64,000 bases of DNA from Miltoncostaea marina (GTDB taxonomy: Bacteria > Actinomycetota > Thermoleophilia > Miltoncostaeales > Miltoncostaeaceae), in contig NZ_CP064655.1 of NCBI RefSeq assembly GCF_018141525.1, forward strand, positions 2,760,501 through 2,824,500, in the 5' to 3' direction. Below are positions 55,183 through 62,947 of this stretch, piece by piece. The position numbers were made by a program, and so were the translations under genes. Every line of letters begins with the position of its first letter. Within the stretch, counting starts at the first letter, position 1. Under the pieces are notes generated by a model, which saw nothing but the letters and a program-made list of their open reading frames with translations, was not told the origin of the DNA and did no database searches.

Positions 55183-56319
55183 CGACCTCGCCCCCGCCCC
55201 CGAGCCGACGCCCTGCATGTCGGCCGTCGCCTCGGCGCCCGCCGCGGCCGCCGGCTCGGCGAGCAGCCGGCGCCGGCGCTCGGGCGGCGGGCGCCGCTCC
55301 GGCGGGGCGATGGTGAGCGGGGTCGTCGAGCGCGGCCGCGAGGCGGCGCGCCACCTGCGGCGAGGTCGCGCCGGCGCGGCGGATCTCCTCGAACGCCAGG
55401 TCGACGTGGCCCGCCCAATCCATCGTGCGCGGCCAAGGCGCAGCCGCCGTCATCGTCGCGGACGCGCCCGTCGGGGAACGGGCGCCGCACGAGCCGGCGC
55501 AGGCGGTCGTGGAGCCGGTCGATCGCCTGCACCGCGGTGGTCGGGTCGAGGAACGGCTCGGAGAGACCGCGCTCGGCGATGTCGACCGAGCAGCCGCATG
55601 CCGTCGGCGAGGTCCCGGTCGAGCGTGCGCTCGGAGCCGAGCCCCACGAGGCGGGCGACGCGGTCGCGGTCGATCGCCGCGTCCGGCGGCTCGATGCGCA
55701 CGAGGGCCGCTTGCGACCGGCACGTGGTCGCCCATCGCCGGCACCACCTCCAGGGTGCAGTCGGCCTCGCCCGCCGTGTCCACCAGGTCGCCGGTCGCGA
55801 TGTGGACGACCACGCCCGACCGCGCGGCCGTGATCTCCCCCGGGCCGGGGCCCGGCGCGAGCGCCTCCTCGCCCGCCGGGTCGTCGACCAGCTCGCGCAG
55901 GCGGTCGCGCACCAGCTCGATGAGCGTGGAGACGTGCACGTGGTCGACGAGCAGCAGGAGGCTCGCGATCGTGGCGTGGGCGAACGTGCCCACGAACAGC
56001 CCGATCGCGAGCCGGCTCGTGGTGTCCTGCAGGATCGATCGCGCGATGCGCGGCGAGAACCGCCCCATCGCCAGCCGCACGACCACCATCGTCACCGTCA
56101 GGACGAGCCTGGCGAGCGTGACCATCGACGTGGCGACCGTGGCGAGGATGGCCATCGCCGCGTCGGGGTCCGGTCGGCCTCGGGCGGCACGACGTCCCGG
56201 CCCAGCCAGCGGTCGAGCGCGATCGTGCCCAGCGACAGCGGCACGCCCGCGACCACGCAGAGCGCCGGCACGAGCGACAGGCTCGCGCGGATCCGACGCA
56301 TCGGCCGGAACGCCGTCAC
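55180..56319 (-). pseudogene. Decayed DUF2254 membrane protein gene with several frameshifts
   Basis: Pieces of one DUF2254 protein appear in order in changing frames. They are: the N-terminal TM hairpin (MRRIRASLSLVPALCVVAG, from 56319), MAILATVATSMVTLARLVLT to FVGTFAHATI (~56165-55710), IEPPDAAIDRDRVARLVGLG (~55700-55600), VDIAERGLSEPFLDPTTAVQ (~55590-55530), AGHVDLAFEEIRRAGATSPQ (~55420-55350) and LTIAPPERRPPPERRRRL (~55320-55250). At least five frame changes lie near 56170, 55705, 55600, 55440 and 55330. Frames are broken by small indels, and internal parts look shortened. Confidence 0.82.
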
Positions 56320-56534
56320 GCCGCGCCCGCTCCCCCGCCGGCGCGCGCCCCGGACGACGGTCGCCGAGAACCGCCGGCCGAGGCGGGGCTCGTCCCCCCC
56401 GACGGCCGGCGCGCCGCCTCGGCCCCCGGGGCCTGCGCGGACGCCCCGCGTCGTCGGCCGCGGCCGGCCGCGAGCCTTTGCTGAATGTTGGCTGAACGGG
56501 GGGCCGCGGCAAGTGGACCGCCCACTCCGCTTTC

Positions 56535-56540
56535 CCTAGC
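56535..56540 (+). promoter_or_regulatory. Candidate -10 of the first MFS exporter
   Basis: TAGCCT lies ~57 bases before the TTG start with a Shine-Dalgarno between, so this gene would have a normal leader. No -35 is recognised. Confidence 0.3.
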
Positions 56541-56596
56541 CTGGCGAACCGGACTCGCGCGTCCGCTTCTGCATGACCGTCCCCGAGGAGCAACCC

Positions 56597-58072
56597 TTGA
56601 GTTCCCCCGCCCCCGCGGAGGCCGGGCACGACCGCCGCTGGCTCGTGCTCGTCCTCGTCTGCATCGCGCAGTTCATGGTGGTGCTGGACGCCACCGTCGT
56701 GAACGTCGCGCTGCCGTCGATCCAGACCGACCTCGAGTTCTCACCCTCGTCGCTGCAGTGGGTCGTGAACGCCTACACGCTCGCCTTCGGCGGCTTCCTG
56801 CTGTTGGGCGGGCGCGCCGCCGACTTCGTCGGCCGCCGCCGCCTCTTCGTGGCCGGCGTGGTGCTGTTCACGACCGCGTCCCTGGTCTGCGGCCTGTCCG
56901 AGTCGTCGGGCGTGCTCGTCGCCGCCCGCGCGCTGCAGGGCCTCGGCGGCGCGATGGTGTCGCCCGCCGCGCTGTCGATCGTCACGACCACCTTCAAGGA
57001 GACCCGCGAGCGCACGAAGGCGCTCAGCATCTGGGCCGCGATCGCCGTGGGCGGCGCCGCGGTCGGGCTGCTGCTGGGCGGCGTGCTGACCGAGTACATG
57101 TCGTGGGAGTGGGCGTTCTTCGTGAACGTGCCCGTCGGCATCGCCTCGGTGCTGCTGTCGCTGCGCTTCGTGCCCGAGTCGACCGTGGCCGGCGCCCGCG
57201 GCATCGACGTCGGCGGCGCGATCAGCGTCACCGCCGGCCTGACCCTGCTGGTCTACGGCATCGTCAAGACCGAGGCGTACGGCTGGGCCTCGGCCGAGAC
57301 CGCGCTGCTGCTCGGCGGCGCGGCCGTGCTGCTCGCCGCCTTCGTCGTCATCGAGCTGCGCCACCGCGCGCCGCTCGTGCGGCTCGGCGTCTTCCGCACC
57401 CGCTCGCTGGCGGGCGCGAACGTGTCGATGCTCGCCGTGACCGGCGGCATGTTCTCGGTCTTCTACTTCGCCTCGATCTACGTCCAGCAGACGCTGGGCT
57501 TCTCGCCGGTGCAGGCGGGCCTCGCCTTCCTGCCGCTGACGGCCGGGATCATCGTCTTCTCGGGCATCGCGCAGCAGCTGATCGGCCGCGTCGGGGTGCG
57601 CCCGGTGGGGCTGACCGGCATGGCCGTGGCGGCCGTCGGGCTGCTGCTGCTGTCGCGCGCCGGCGTCGACGGCACGTACGTCGCCGACCTCCTGCCCGGC
57701 CTGCTCGTGATGTCCGCGGGCCTCGGCCTGACCTTCGTGCCGCTGACGCTCATCGCCACGGCCGGGGTGGCCGACGCCGACGCGGGGCTCGCCTCGGGCG
57801 TCTTCAACTCGTCGCAGCAGATCGGCGGGGCGCTGGGCCTGGCGATCCTCACCACGATCGCCACCGGTCAGACCGAGGGCGCGCTCGAGGCGGCCGGCCC
57901 GTCGGCCGGGCCGGCCGAGCAGGCGTCGGCGATGGTCGAGGGCTTCCAGGCCGCGTTCGCGGGCGGGGCGGGGCTCATGCTCGCCGGCGTCGTGATCCTC
58001 GCGGTGTGGGTGCGACGGCGCGACGTGGCGGACATCCAGGCCTCCGAGGGGCCCGCGGTGCACGGGATCTGA
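56597..58072 (+). CDS. MFS transporter, DHA2 (EmrB/QacA) family
   Basis: This is a probable 14-TM drug:proton antiporter. Family motifs are QFMVVLDATVVNVALPSIQT (TM1, motif D1), LLLGGRAADFVGRRRLF (motif A) and the ALQGLGGAMVSPAALSI region (motif B/C). TTG 56597 is chosen because GAGGAG lies six bases upstream; an in-frame ATG at 56573 has no Shine-Dalgarno and would add eight residues. A TetR regulator starts 7 bp after its stop, suggesting autoregulated efflux. Confidence 0.9.
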   Translation: MSSPAPAEAGHDRRWLVLVLVCIAQFMVVLDATVVNVALPSIQTDLEFSPSSLQWVVNAYTLAFGGFLLLGGRAADFVGRRRLFVAGVVLFTTASLVCGLSESSGVLVAARALQGLGGAMVSPAALSIVTTTFKETRERTKALSIWAAIAVGGAAVGLLLGGVLTEYMSWEWAFFVNVPVGIASVLLSLRFVPESTVAGARGIDVGGAISVTAGLTLLVYGIVKTEAYGWASAETALLLGGAAVLLAAFVVIELRHRAPLVRLGVFRTRSLAGANVSMLAVTGGMFSVFYFASIYVQQTLGFSPVQAGLAFLPLTAGIIVFSGIAQQLIGRVGVRPVGLTGMAVAAVGLLLLSRAGVDGTYVADLLPGLLVMSAGLGLTFVPLTLIATAGVADADAGLASGVFNSSQQIGGALGLAILTTIATGQTEGALEAAGPSAGPAEQASAMVEGFQAAFAGGAGLMLAGVVILAVWVRRRDVADIQASEGPAVHGI

Positions 58073-58079
58073 TCCGCTC

Positions 58080-58739
58080 GTGAGCCCCAACCTCCGCTCG
58101 GACGCGCGCCGCAACCGCGAGCGCATCGTCGCGGCCGCGTCCGAGCTGTTCGCCGAGCACGGCGCCGACCTCTGCGTCGACGAGATCGCGCGCCGTGCCG
58201 GCGTGGGGCACGCGACGGTGTTCCGCCGCTTCCCGACGAAGGACGACCTCGTCCTGGCCATGTTCGAGGAGCGGCTGGCCGACGCCGCGGCGGCCGTCGA
58301 GGAGGCCGCCCGAGCCGACGACCCCTGGGAGGCCCTCGTGGCCGCGATGGCGGTCATCGCCGAGCGCCAGGCCTGCGACCGCGGCATGAAGGACGCCGCC
58401 ACCAGCCGGATGATCGGCTCGCCGCGCCTGCGCGAGGCGCGCCGGCGCATCACCGCCCCGTTCGGCGACCTGCTGCGCCGGGCCCAGGCGGCCGGCGTCG
58501 TGCGGGCCGACCTCGAGCCCGAGGACGTGATCTTCCTCGTCACCGCGGCCACCAGCGCGGCTCCGCGGCCGCTGCGCATGCCGGGCCTGTGGCGCCGCTA
58601 CATGGCGGTGATCCTCGACGGCATGCGGCCGGCGGGCGCGTCCCCGCTGCCCGTGGCGGCGCCCTCGCCCGGCGAGCTGGAGGCCGCGCTGGAGGCCGCG
58701 GCCGAGGCCGACGCCGACCGGCGGGACTCGTCGGCCTGA
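58080..58739 (+). CDS. TetR-family transcriptional regulator
   Basis: The 219-aa protein has an N-terminal helix-turn-helix (RNRERIVAAASELFAEHGAD, IARRAGVGHATVFRRFPTKD) and a helical ligand domain. It is co-transcribed with the exporter upstream and probably represses that operon. Its C-terminal 47 codons are antisense to the 3' end of the convergent MarR gene (142-bp overlap). GTG 58080 has no clear Shine-Dalgarno, so translation may be coupled. Confidence 0.9.
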   Translation: MSPNLRSDARRNRERIVAAASELFAEHGADLCVDEIARRAGVGHATVFRRFPTKDDLVLAMFEERLADAAAAVEEAARADDPWEALVAAMAVIAERQACDRGMKDAATSRMIGSPRLREARRRITAPFGDLLRRAQAAGVVRADLEPEDVIFLVTAATSAAPRPLRMPGLWRRYMAVILDGMRPAGASPLPVAAPSPGELEAALEAAAEADADRRDSSA

Positions 58740-59191
58740 ACCGCCTTCAGCAGCGCCGCCACGCCCGCCACGAGGTCGGCGCGGTCGCCGGGGCCGAGGG
58801 CGGCCAGCAGCTCGCGGTAGCGGCGCTCGGTGACGGCGCTCGCCTCTTCCATGACCGCCCGGCCGGCCGCGGTGAGGCGCACGGGCCTGCGGCGCCGGTC
58901 GCCGTCGCCGGCCACCCGCTCGACCCAGCCCTCGCGCCCCAGGCCCTGCGCCATCCGCGTCGCCGTGCTGACCGCCACGCCGGTGCGGGCGGCGAGCTCG
59001 GAGATGGCGAGCGGGCCGCCGGCCAGGGCGAGCAGCGCCAGGTGCTGCGGCACGGTGAGCCGCTCGGCCGCCGTGGCGTCCGCCCGGCGGCGCTCGTGGC
59101 GGCGCAGCAGCAGCGGCGCCACGCGCGCCCGCAGCTCGGCGAGGGAGCGGGCGAGGGCGTCCAGGTCGCTGTCAGGGGCGGGGCCGGCCAT
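58598..59191 (-). CDS. MarR-family transcriptional regulator with a Ser/Ala tail
   Basis: The 197-aa protein has a winged helix (RLTVPQHLALLALAGGPLAI, SELAARTGVAVSTATRMAQG, RVAGDGDRRRRPVRLTAAGR). The normal MarR fold ends near residue 153 (LLKAVQADE); the remaining ~45 residues (SASASAAASSAASSSPGEGA) are encoded entirely antisense to the TetR gene. It is divergent from a DHA2 exporter with 59 bp between the starts, the classic MarR arrangement. Confidence 0.9.
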   Translation of the reverse strand: MAGPAPDSDLDALARSLAELRARVAPLLLRRHERRRADATAAERLTVPQHLALLALAGGPLAISELAARTGVAVSTATRMAQGLGREGWVERVAGDGDRRRRPVRLTAAGRAVMEEASAVTERRYRELLAALGPGDRADLVAGVAALLKAVQADESRRSASASAAASSAASSSPGEGAATGSGDAPAGRMPSRITAM

Positions 59192-59194
59192 CGC

Positions 59195-59207
59195 TTGTAT
59201 TCTGCAA
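59195..59207. promoter_or_regulatory. Candidate MarR operator in the marR-MFS divergent region
   Basis: ttgtattctgcaa is an AT-rich, imperfect dyad (ttg...caa) in an otherwise GC-rich gap. It overlaps the CAGAAT hexamer seven bases before the marR ATG. The role is inferred from its position. Confidence 0.4.
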
Positions 59208-59250
59208 CATTTCGGGCCGCACCGGTGGCCGACGACACGCGAGGTGATGG

Positions 59251-60714
59251 ATGAGCGAGCGAGCGCGCAGCGTGCACCCCGGGATGACGCTCGGCCTGCT
59301 GGCCGTCGTGTGCGTCTCGTACGTGCTGCAGCAGACGCTCGTCGTGCCGGCCCTGCCCACGATCCAGCGCGACCTCGGCACCACCACCGCCTGGGCGACG
59401 TGGGTGTTCACGGGCTTCCTGCTCACCTCGGCGGTGGCGACCCCGCTGCTCGGCAAGCTCGGCGACACCTACGGCAAGAAGCGCCTGCTGATGGTCGCGA
59501 TGGCGATCTTCGCGGTCGGCACCGTGGCCTCGGCGCTGGCCGGCTCCATCGCGATGCTGATCGCGGCGCGCGCCCTGCAGGGCGCGGCCGGGGCGATCTT
59601 CCCGCTGGCGTTCGGCATCGTGCGCGACGAGCTGCCGGCGCACCGGGTCGGCATGGGCCTGGGGCTGCTGTCGGCGACCTTCGGCGTGGGCGGCGGCGCC
59701 GGCCTGGTGCTGAGCGGCGTGATCCTCGAGCACCTGCACTGGAGCTGGCTCTTCTGGATCGGCGCCGCGCCGATCGTGGTCGCGCTGGTGCTGGTGTGGC
59801 GGATGCTGCCCGAGTCGCCCATCCGCACCCCCTCGCGCGTCGACTGGCAGGGGGCCCTCGCCCTGTCGGTGGGCCTCTGCGCGCTGCTCGTGGCCCTGAG
59901 CGAGGGCGAGTCGTGGGGCTGGCTGAGCGGCGCGACGCTCGGGCTCTTCGCCGCCGCGGCGCTGGCGCTGTGCGGCTGGGTGGCGGTCGAGCTGCGCGTC
60001 GACGAGCCGATGGTCGACATCGGGATGATGCGCGACCGCGCGGTGCTGTGGACCAACATCGTCGCCTTCATCGTGGGCTTCGCGATGTTCGGCGTGTTCC
60101 TGCTGGTGCCGACCTTCGTCCAGATGGGCGCCGGCCTGCCGCCCGAGGTGGCGGCGCTCGTGCCCTACGGCATGGCCGCGAGCGTGATCGTCGCGGGGCT
60201 CTACCTGCTGCCCTCCTCGGCGGTGATGCTCGTGGTCGGCCCCACCGCCGGCGTGCTGGAGGGCCGCGTGGGCGCCCGCGCGCTGACGCTGGCCGGCAGC
60301 GTCGTGCTGGGCGCCGGCGGGCTGCTGCTGGCGGTGGCCCACGACTCGGGCGCCCAGATCGTGGCGGGCAACGCGCTGGTCGGCATGGGCGTCGGCCTGG
60401 TCTACGCGATGCTGGCCAAGCTCATCGTCGACGCCGTGCCGCCGTCGGCCACCGGCGTGGCGATGGGCATGAACACCGTCATGCGGACGATCGGCGGCGT
60501 GGTCGGCGGCCAGGTGGGGGCGGCCCTGCTCAGCGCGTTCACCATCCCGGGGACGGGCGGCATCCCCCAGGAGCGCGCCTTCACCATGACGTTCCTCGTG
60601 GCGGGCGCCGCGGCGCTGCTGGCGGCGGCGGCGACCCTGCGCATCCCCCCGCGCGGCAGCGAGGCGGCCGCCGCCGGGCGGGTCGCGCTGACCGCCGAGC
60701 CCGGCCGGGGGTGA
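59251..60714 (+). CDS. MFS transporter, DHA2 family
   Basis: The 487-aa, ~14-TM exporter has QQTLVVPALPTIQRDLGTTT (TM1), TPLLGKLGDTYGKKRLLM (motif A) and ALQGAAGAIFPLAFGIVRDE (motif B/C region). The TM1 aspartate found in many DHA2 proteins is Val here (LVVPAL), unlike the paralogue at 56597. The ATG is preceded by GAGGTGATGG. It is divergent from marR and probably controlled by it. Confidence 0.9.
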   Translation: MSERARSVHPGMTLGLLAVVCVSYVLQQTLVVPALPTIQRDLGTTTAWATWVFTGFLLTSAVATPLLGKLGDTYGKKRLLMVAMAIFAVGTVASALAGSIAMLIAARALQGAAGAIFPLAFGIVRDELPAHRVGMGLGLLSATFGVGGGAGLVLSGVILEHLHWSWLFWIGAAPIVVALVLVWRMLPESPIRTPSRVDWQGALALSVGLCALLVALSEGESWGWLSGATLGLFAAAALALCGWVAVELRVDEPMVDIGMMRDRAVLWTNIVAFIVGFAMFGVFLLVPTFVQMGAGLPPEVAALVPYGMAASVIVAGLYLLPSSAVMLVVGPTAGVLEGRVGARALTLAGSVVLGAGGLLLAVAHDSGAQIVAGNALVGMGVGLVYAMLAKLIVDAVPPSATGVAMGMNTVMRTIGGVVGGQVGAALLSAFTIPGTGGIPQERAFTMTFLVAGAAALLAAAATLRIPPRGSEAAAAGRVALTAEPGRG

Positions 60715-60765
60715 TTGGCCCGTGTCCCGGGCGGGTAGGCCGGGTCGGGACACCAGGAGGCCGAG

Positions 60766-60948
60766 ATGGACGTGAACCCGATCGACGTGCAGCGCTACCT
60801 GAAGGGCGCCGACTACCCGACCAGCGGCGAGCGGCTCGCCGAGCTGGCCGAGGGCAACGGCGCGCCGCAGGAGATCGTGGACCGGCTGCGCGGGCTCGGC
60901 GGCGGCGAGCTGTCGGGGCCGGACACCGTGATGGAACGGCTCGGGTAG
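60766..60948 (+). CDS. DUF2795-domain small protein
   Basis: The 60-aa protein VNPIDVQRYLKGADYPTSGE with RLAELAEGNGAPQEIVDRLR has the DUF2795 pattern common in actinobacteria. ATG 60766 has AGGAGG six bases upstream. Its function is unknown; it lies 7 bp before the DUF2630 gene, probably as one unit. Confidence 0.88.
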   Translation: MDVNPIDVQRYLKGADYPTSGERLAELAEGNGAPQEIVDRLRGLGGGELSGPDTVMERLG

Positions 60949-60955
60949 GCGGGCC

Positions 60956-61198
60956 GTGGCCGACGAGCAGGTCCACGACGTCATCGAGCGCCTGGTGGCC
61001 GAGGAGCACCGCCTGATGGAGCTCGAGGACTCGGGCGAGGCGACCGCCGACGACCGCACCCGGCTCGGCGAGGTGCGGGTGCAGCTCGACCGCTTCTGGG
61101 ACCTGCTGCGCCAGCGGCGGGCCGAGCGGGCGGCCGGCCGCGACCCGGAGGACGCGTCGCTGCGCGACGCCGGGACGGTCGAGGAGTACGAGCAGTAG
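60956..61198 (+). CDS. DUF2630 family protein
   Basis: The 80-aa helical protein (DVIERLVAEEHRLMELEDSG, GEVRVQLDRFWDLLRQRRAE) ends with the family-typical GTVEEYEQ. GTG 60956 is 7 bp after the DUF2795 stop. The helicase frame follows immediately. Confidence 0.88.
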   Translation: MADEQVHDVIERLVAEEHRLMELEDSGEATADDRTRLGEVRVQLDRFWDLLRQRRAERAAGRDPEDASLRDAGTVEEYEQ

Positions 61199-61220
61199 CC
61201 GCGCGGCGCCCCGCGCCGGC

Positions 61221-61246
61221 CGAGGGCCCGCTCGAGCGGGCCCTCG
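61221..61246. repeat. 26-bp perfect palindrome at the 5' end of the RecQ-like frame
   Basis: Bases 61221-61246 equal their own reverse complement, centred on ctcgag, and extend through codons for EGPLERALA just upstream of the helicase. As RNA it would form a strong stem near the translation start; as DNA it could be a protein-binding site. Confidence 0.85.
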
Positions 61247-61290
61247 CGCGCTTCGGGCACGAGGCCTTCCGGCCCGGCCAGCGCGAGGCG

Positions 61291-62850
61291 TTGGAGGCGC
61301 TGATGTCCGGGCGCGACGTGCTGACCGTGCTGCCCACGGGGGCCGGCAAGTCGCTCATCTTCCAGCTCGCGGCGGAGCTGCTGGAGGGGCCGGTCGTGGT
61401 GGTGTCGCCGCTCATCGCGCTGATGCGCGACCAGATCGACTCGCTCGAGGAGGTCGGCGTCGAGGCCGCGCGCATCGACAGCAGCCGCGGCGACCGGGTG
61501 CGGCGGCGGGAGGCCGCGCGCCTGGCCTCGGGCGAGGTGCGCATCGCCTACTGCACGCCGGAGCAGCTCGAGGACGACGCGATGGCCGAGGCCCTGGCGG
61601 GCGCCCGCCCCGCGCTGCTGGCCGTCGACGAGGCCCACGCCCTGTCGCACTGGGGGCGCAGCTTCCGCCCCGCGTTCCTCGGCGTCGGCGCGGCCGCCGA
61701 GCGGCTCGGCCGCCCGCCGATCCTCGCCCTGACCGCCACCGCCGGGCCGTGGGTGCGCGAGGACATCGTGGACACGCTGCGCATGCGCGACCCCGCGACG
61801 ATCGTGCGCGGCATCGACCGCCCGGAGCTGCGCCTGGAGGTGACCCGCGTCGAGCGGGTGGTCGACGAGCTCCGCGCGATCGGGCGGCTGCTCGTGGGCG
61901 ACCCCGGCGACCCCGGCGCGCCGGCGCCGCTCGAGGGCAAGGGCATCGTCTACACCCGCACGACCCGCGCCGCGCGCGAGACCGCCCGCTGGCTGCGCGA
62001 CCGCGGCGTGGCCGCCGACTACTACCACGGCCGTCGCTCCGCCCGGGACCGCGAGCGCGTGCAGGAGGCGTTCGACCGCGGCGAGGTGCGGGTGGTGGTG
62101 GCGACGAACGCCTTCGGCCTGGGCGTCGACGTGCCGGACGTGCGCTTCGTGATCCACCGCCACGCGCCGGGCGACCTGGAGGCCTACTGGCAGGAGGCCG
62201 GGCGGGCCGGGCGCGACGGCGCGCCCGCGCGCTGCGTCCTCGTCTACCGGCCGGCCGCGCTGGGGCAGGCCGCGTTCATGGGCGGCACGCCCGTCGTGAC
62301 GCGCGAGGACGTCGCGGCGCTGGCGGAGGCGCTCGCCGGGGACGGCGGTGGCCGGTCGCAGCGCGCGCTGGCCGAGGCCGCCGGCATGTCGGCCGGGCGG
62401 GTCGCGCGGGCGGTCGAGCTGCTCGAGGACACGGGCCTGGTGGCGCGCCGGCGCGGGCGGGTGCGGGCGGCCGGCCCCATCGACCCCGCCGCCGTGCCGC
62501 TCGTCGACGAGGCGCGCCGCGAGGCCTACGAGGAGAGCCGCATCGACGTGATGCGCGCGTACTGCGAGACCGACGGCTGCCGCCGCGAGTTCGTCCTGAA
62601 CTTCTTCGGCGAGGAGCTCGCGGAGCGCTGCGGCAACTGCGACAACGACGACCGCCCGCCCGACCCGGCCGAGGCCACCGAGGCCCCGCCCGGGATCGTC
62701 GTGGGGGCGGCGGTGCGCCACCCGGCGTTCGGCCGCGGCACCGTGCAGCACGTCGGCGACGGCGCGATCACGGTGATGTTCGACGACGAGGGCTACCGCA
62801 GCCTGTCGGCCGAGCTGGTGGCCGAGGAGGGCCTGCTCCGGCCGGAGTAG
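61291..62850 (+). CDS. recQ: RecQ-like ATP-dependent DNA helicase with a C-terminal tudor-like domain
   Basis: This 3'-5' SF2 helicase has Walker A PTGAGKS (~14), VSPLIALMRDQ, DEAH in AVDEAHALSHWG (~110), NAFGLGVDVPDVRFVIH, and QEAGRAGRDG. A RecQ zinc-binding module (CETDGCRREFVLNFFGEELA then CGNCDN, ~424-450) follows. The last ~55 residues (VVGAAVRHPAFGRGTVQHVG) resemble the tudor-like tail of PcrA/UvrD, unusual for RecQ. TTG 61291 is the first canonical start, but in-frame upstream codons encode LERALARFGHEAFRPGQREA, the RecQ Q-motif, so the true N-terminus is upstream although no ATG, GTG or TTG exists there. Confidence 0.88.
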   Translation: MEALMSGRDVLTVLPTGAGKSLIFQLAAELLEGPVVVVSPLIALMRDQIDSLEEVGVEAARIDSSRGDRVRRREAARLASGEVRIAYCTPEQLEDDAMAEALAGARPALLAVDEAHALSHWGRSFRPAFLGVGAAAERLGRPPILALTATAGPWVREDIVDTLRMRDPATIVRGIDRPELRLEVTRVERVVDELRAIGRLLVGDPGDPGAPAPLEGKGIVYTRTTRAARETARWLRDRGVAADYYHGRRSARDRERVQEAFDRGEVRVVVATNAFGLGVDVPDVRFVIHRHAPGDLEAYWQEAGRAGRDGAPARCVLVYRPAALGQAAFMGGTPVVTREDVAALAEALAGDGGGRSQRALAEAAGMSAGRVARAVELLEDTGLVARRRGRVRAAGPIDPAAVPLVDEARREAYEESRIDVMRAYCETDGCRREFVLNFFGEELAERCGNCDNDDRPPDPAEATEAPPGIVVGAAVRHPAFGRGTVQHVGDGAITVMFDDEGYRSLSAELVAEEGLLRPE

Positions 62851-62947
62851 CGGCCGGCCCGCGGCGGACCGGGGGCCCGCCGCGGTTGCCGCCGGGGCCG
62901 CGCGGGCAGATGGTCGACGCCCGGCTCATCGACCAGGAGCGTTCCAC

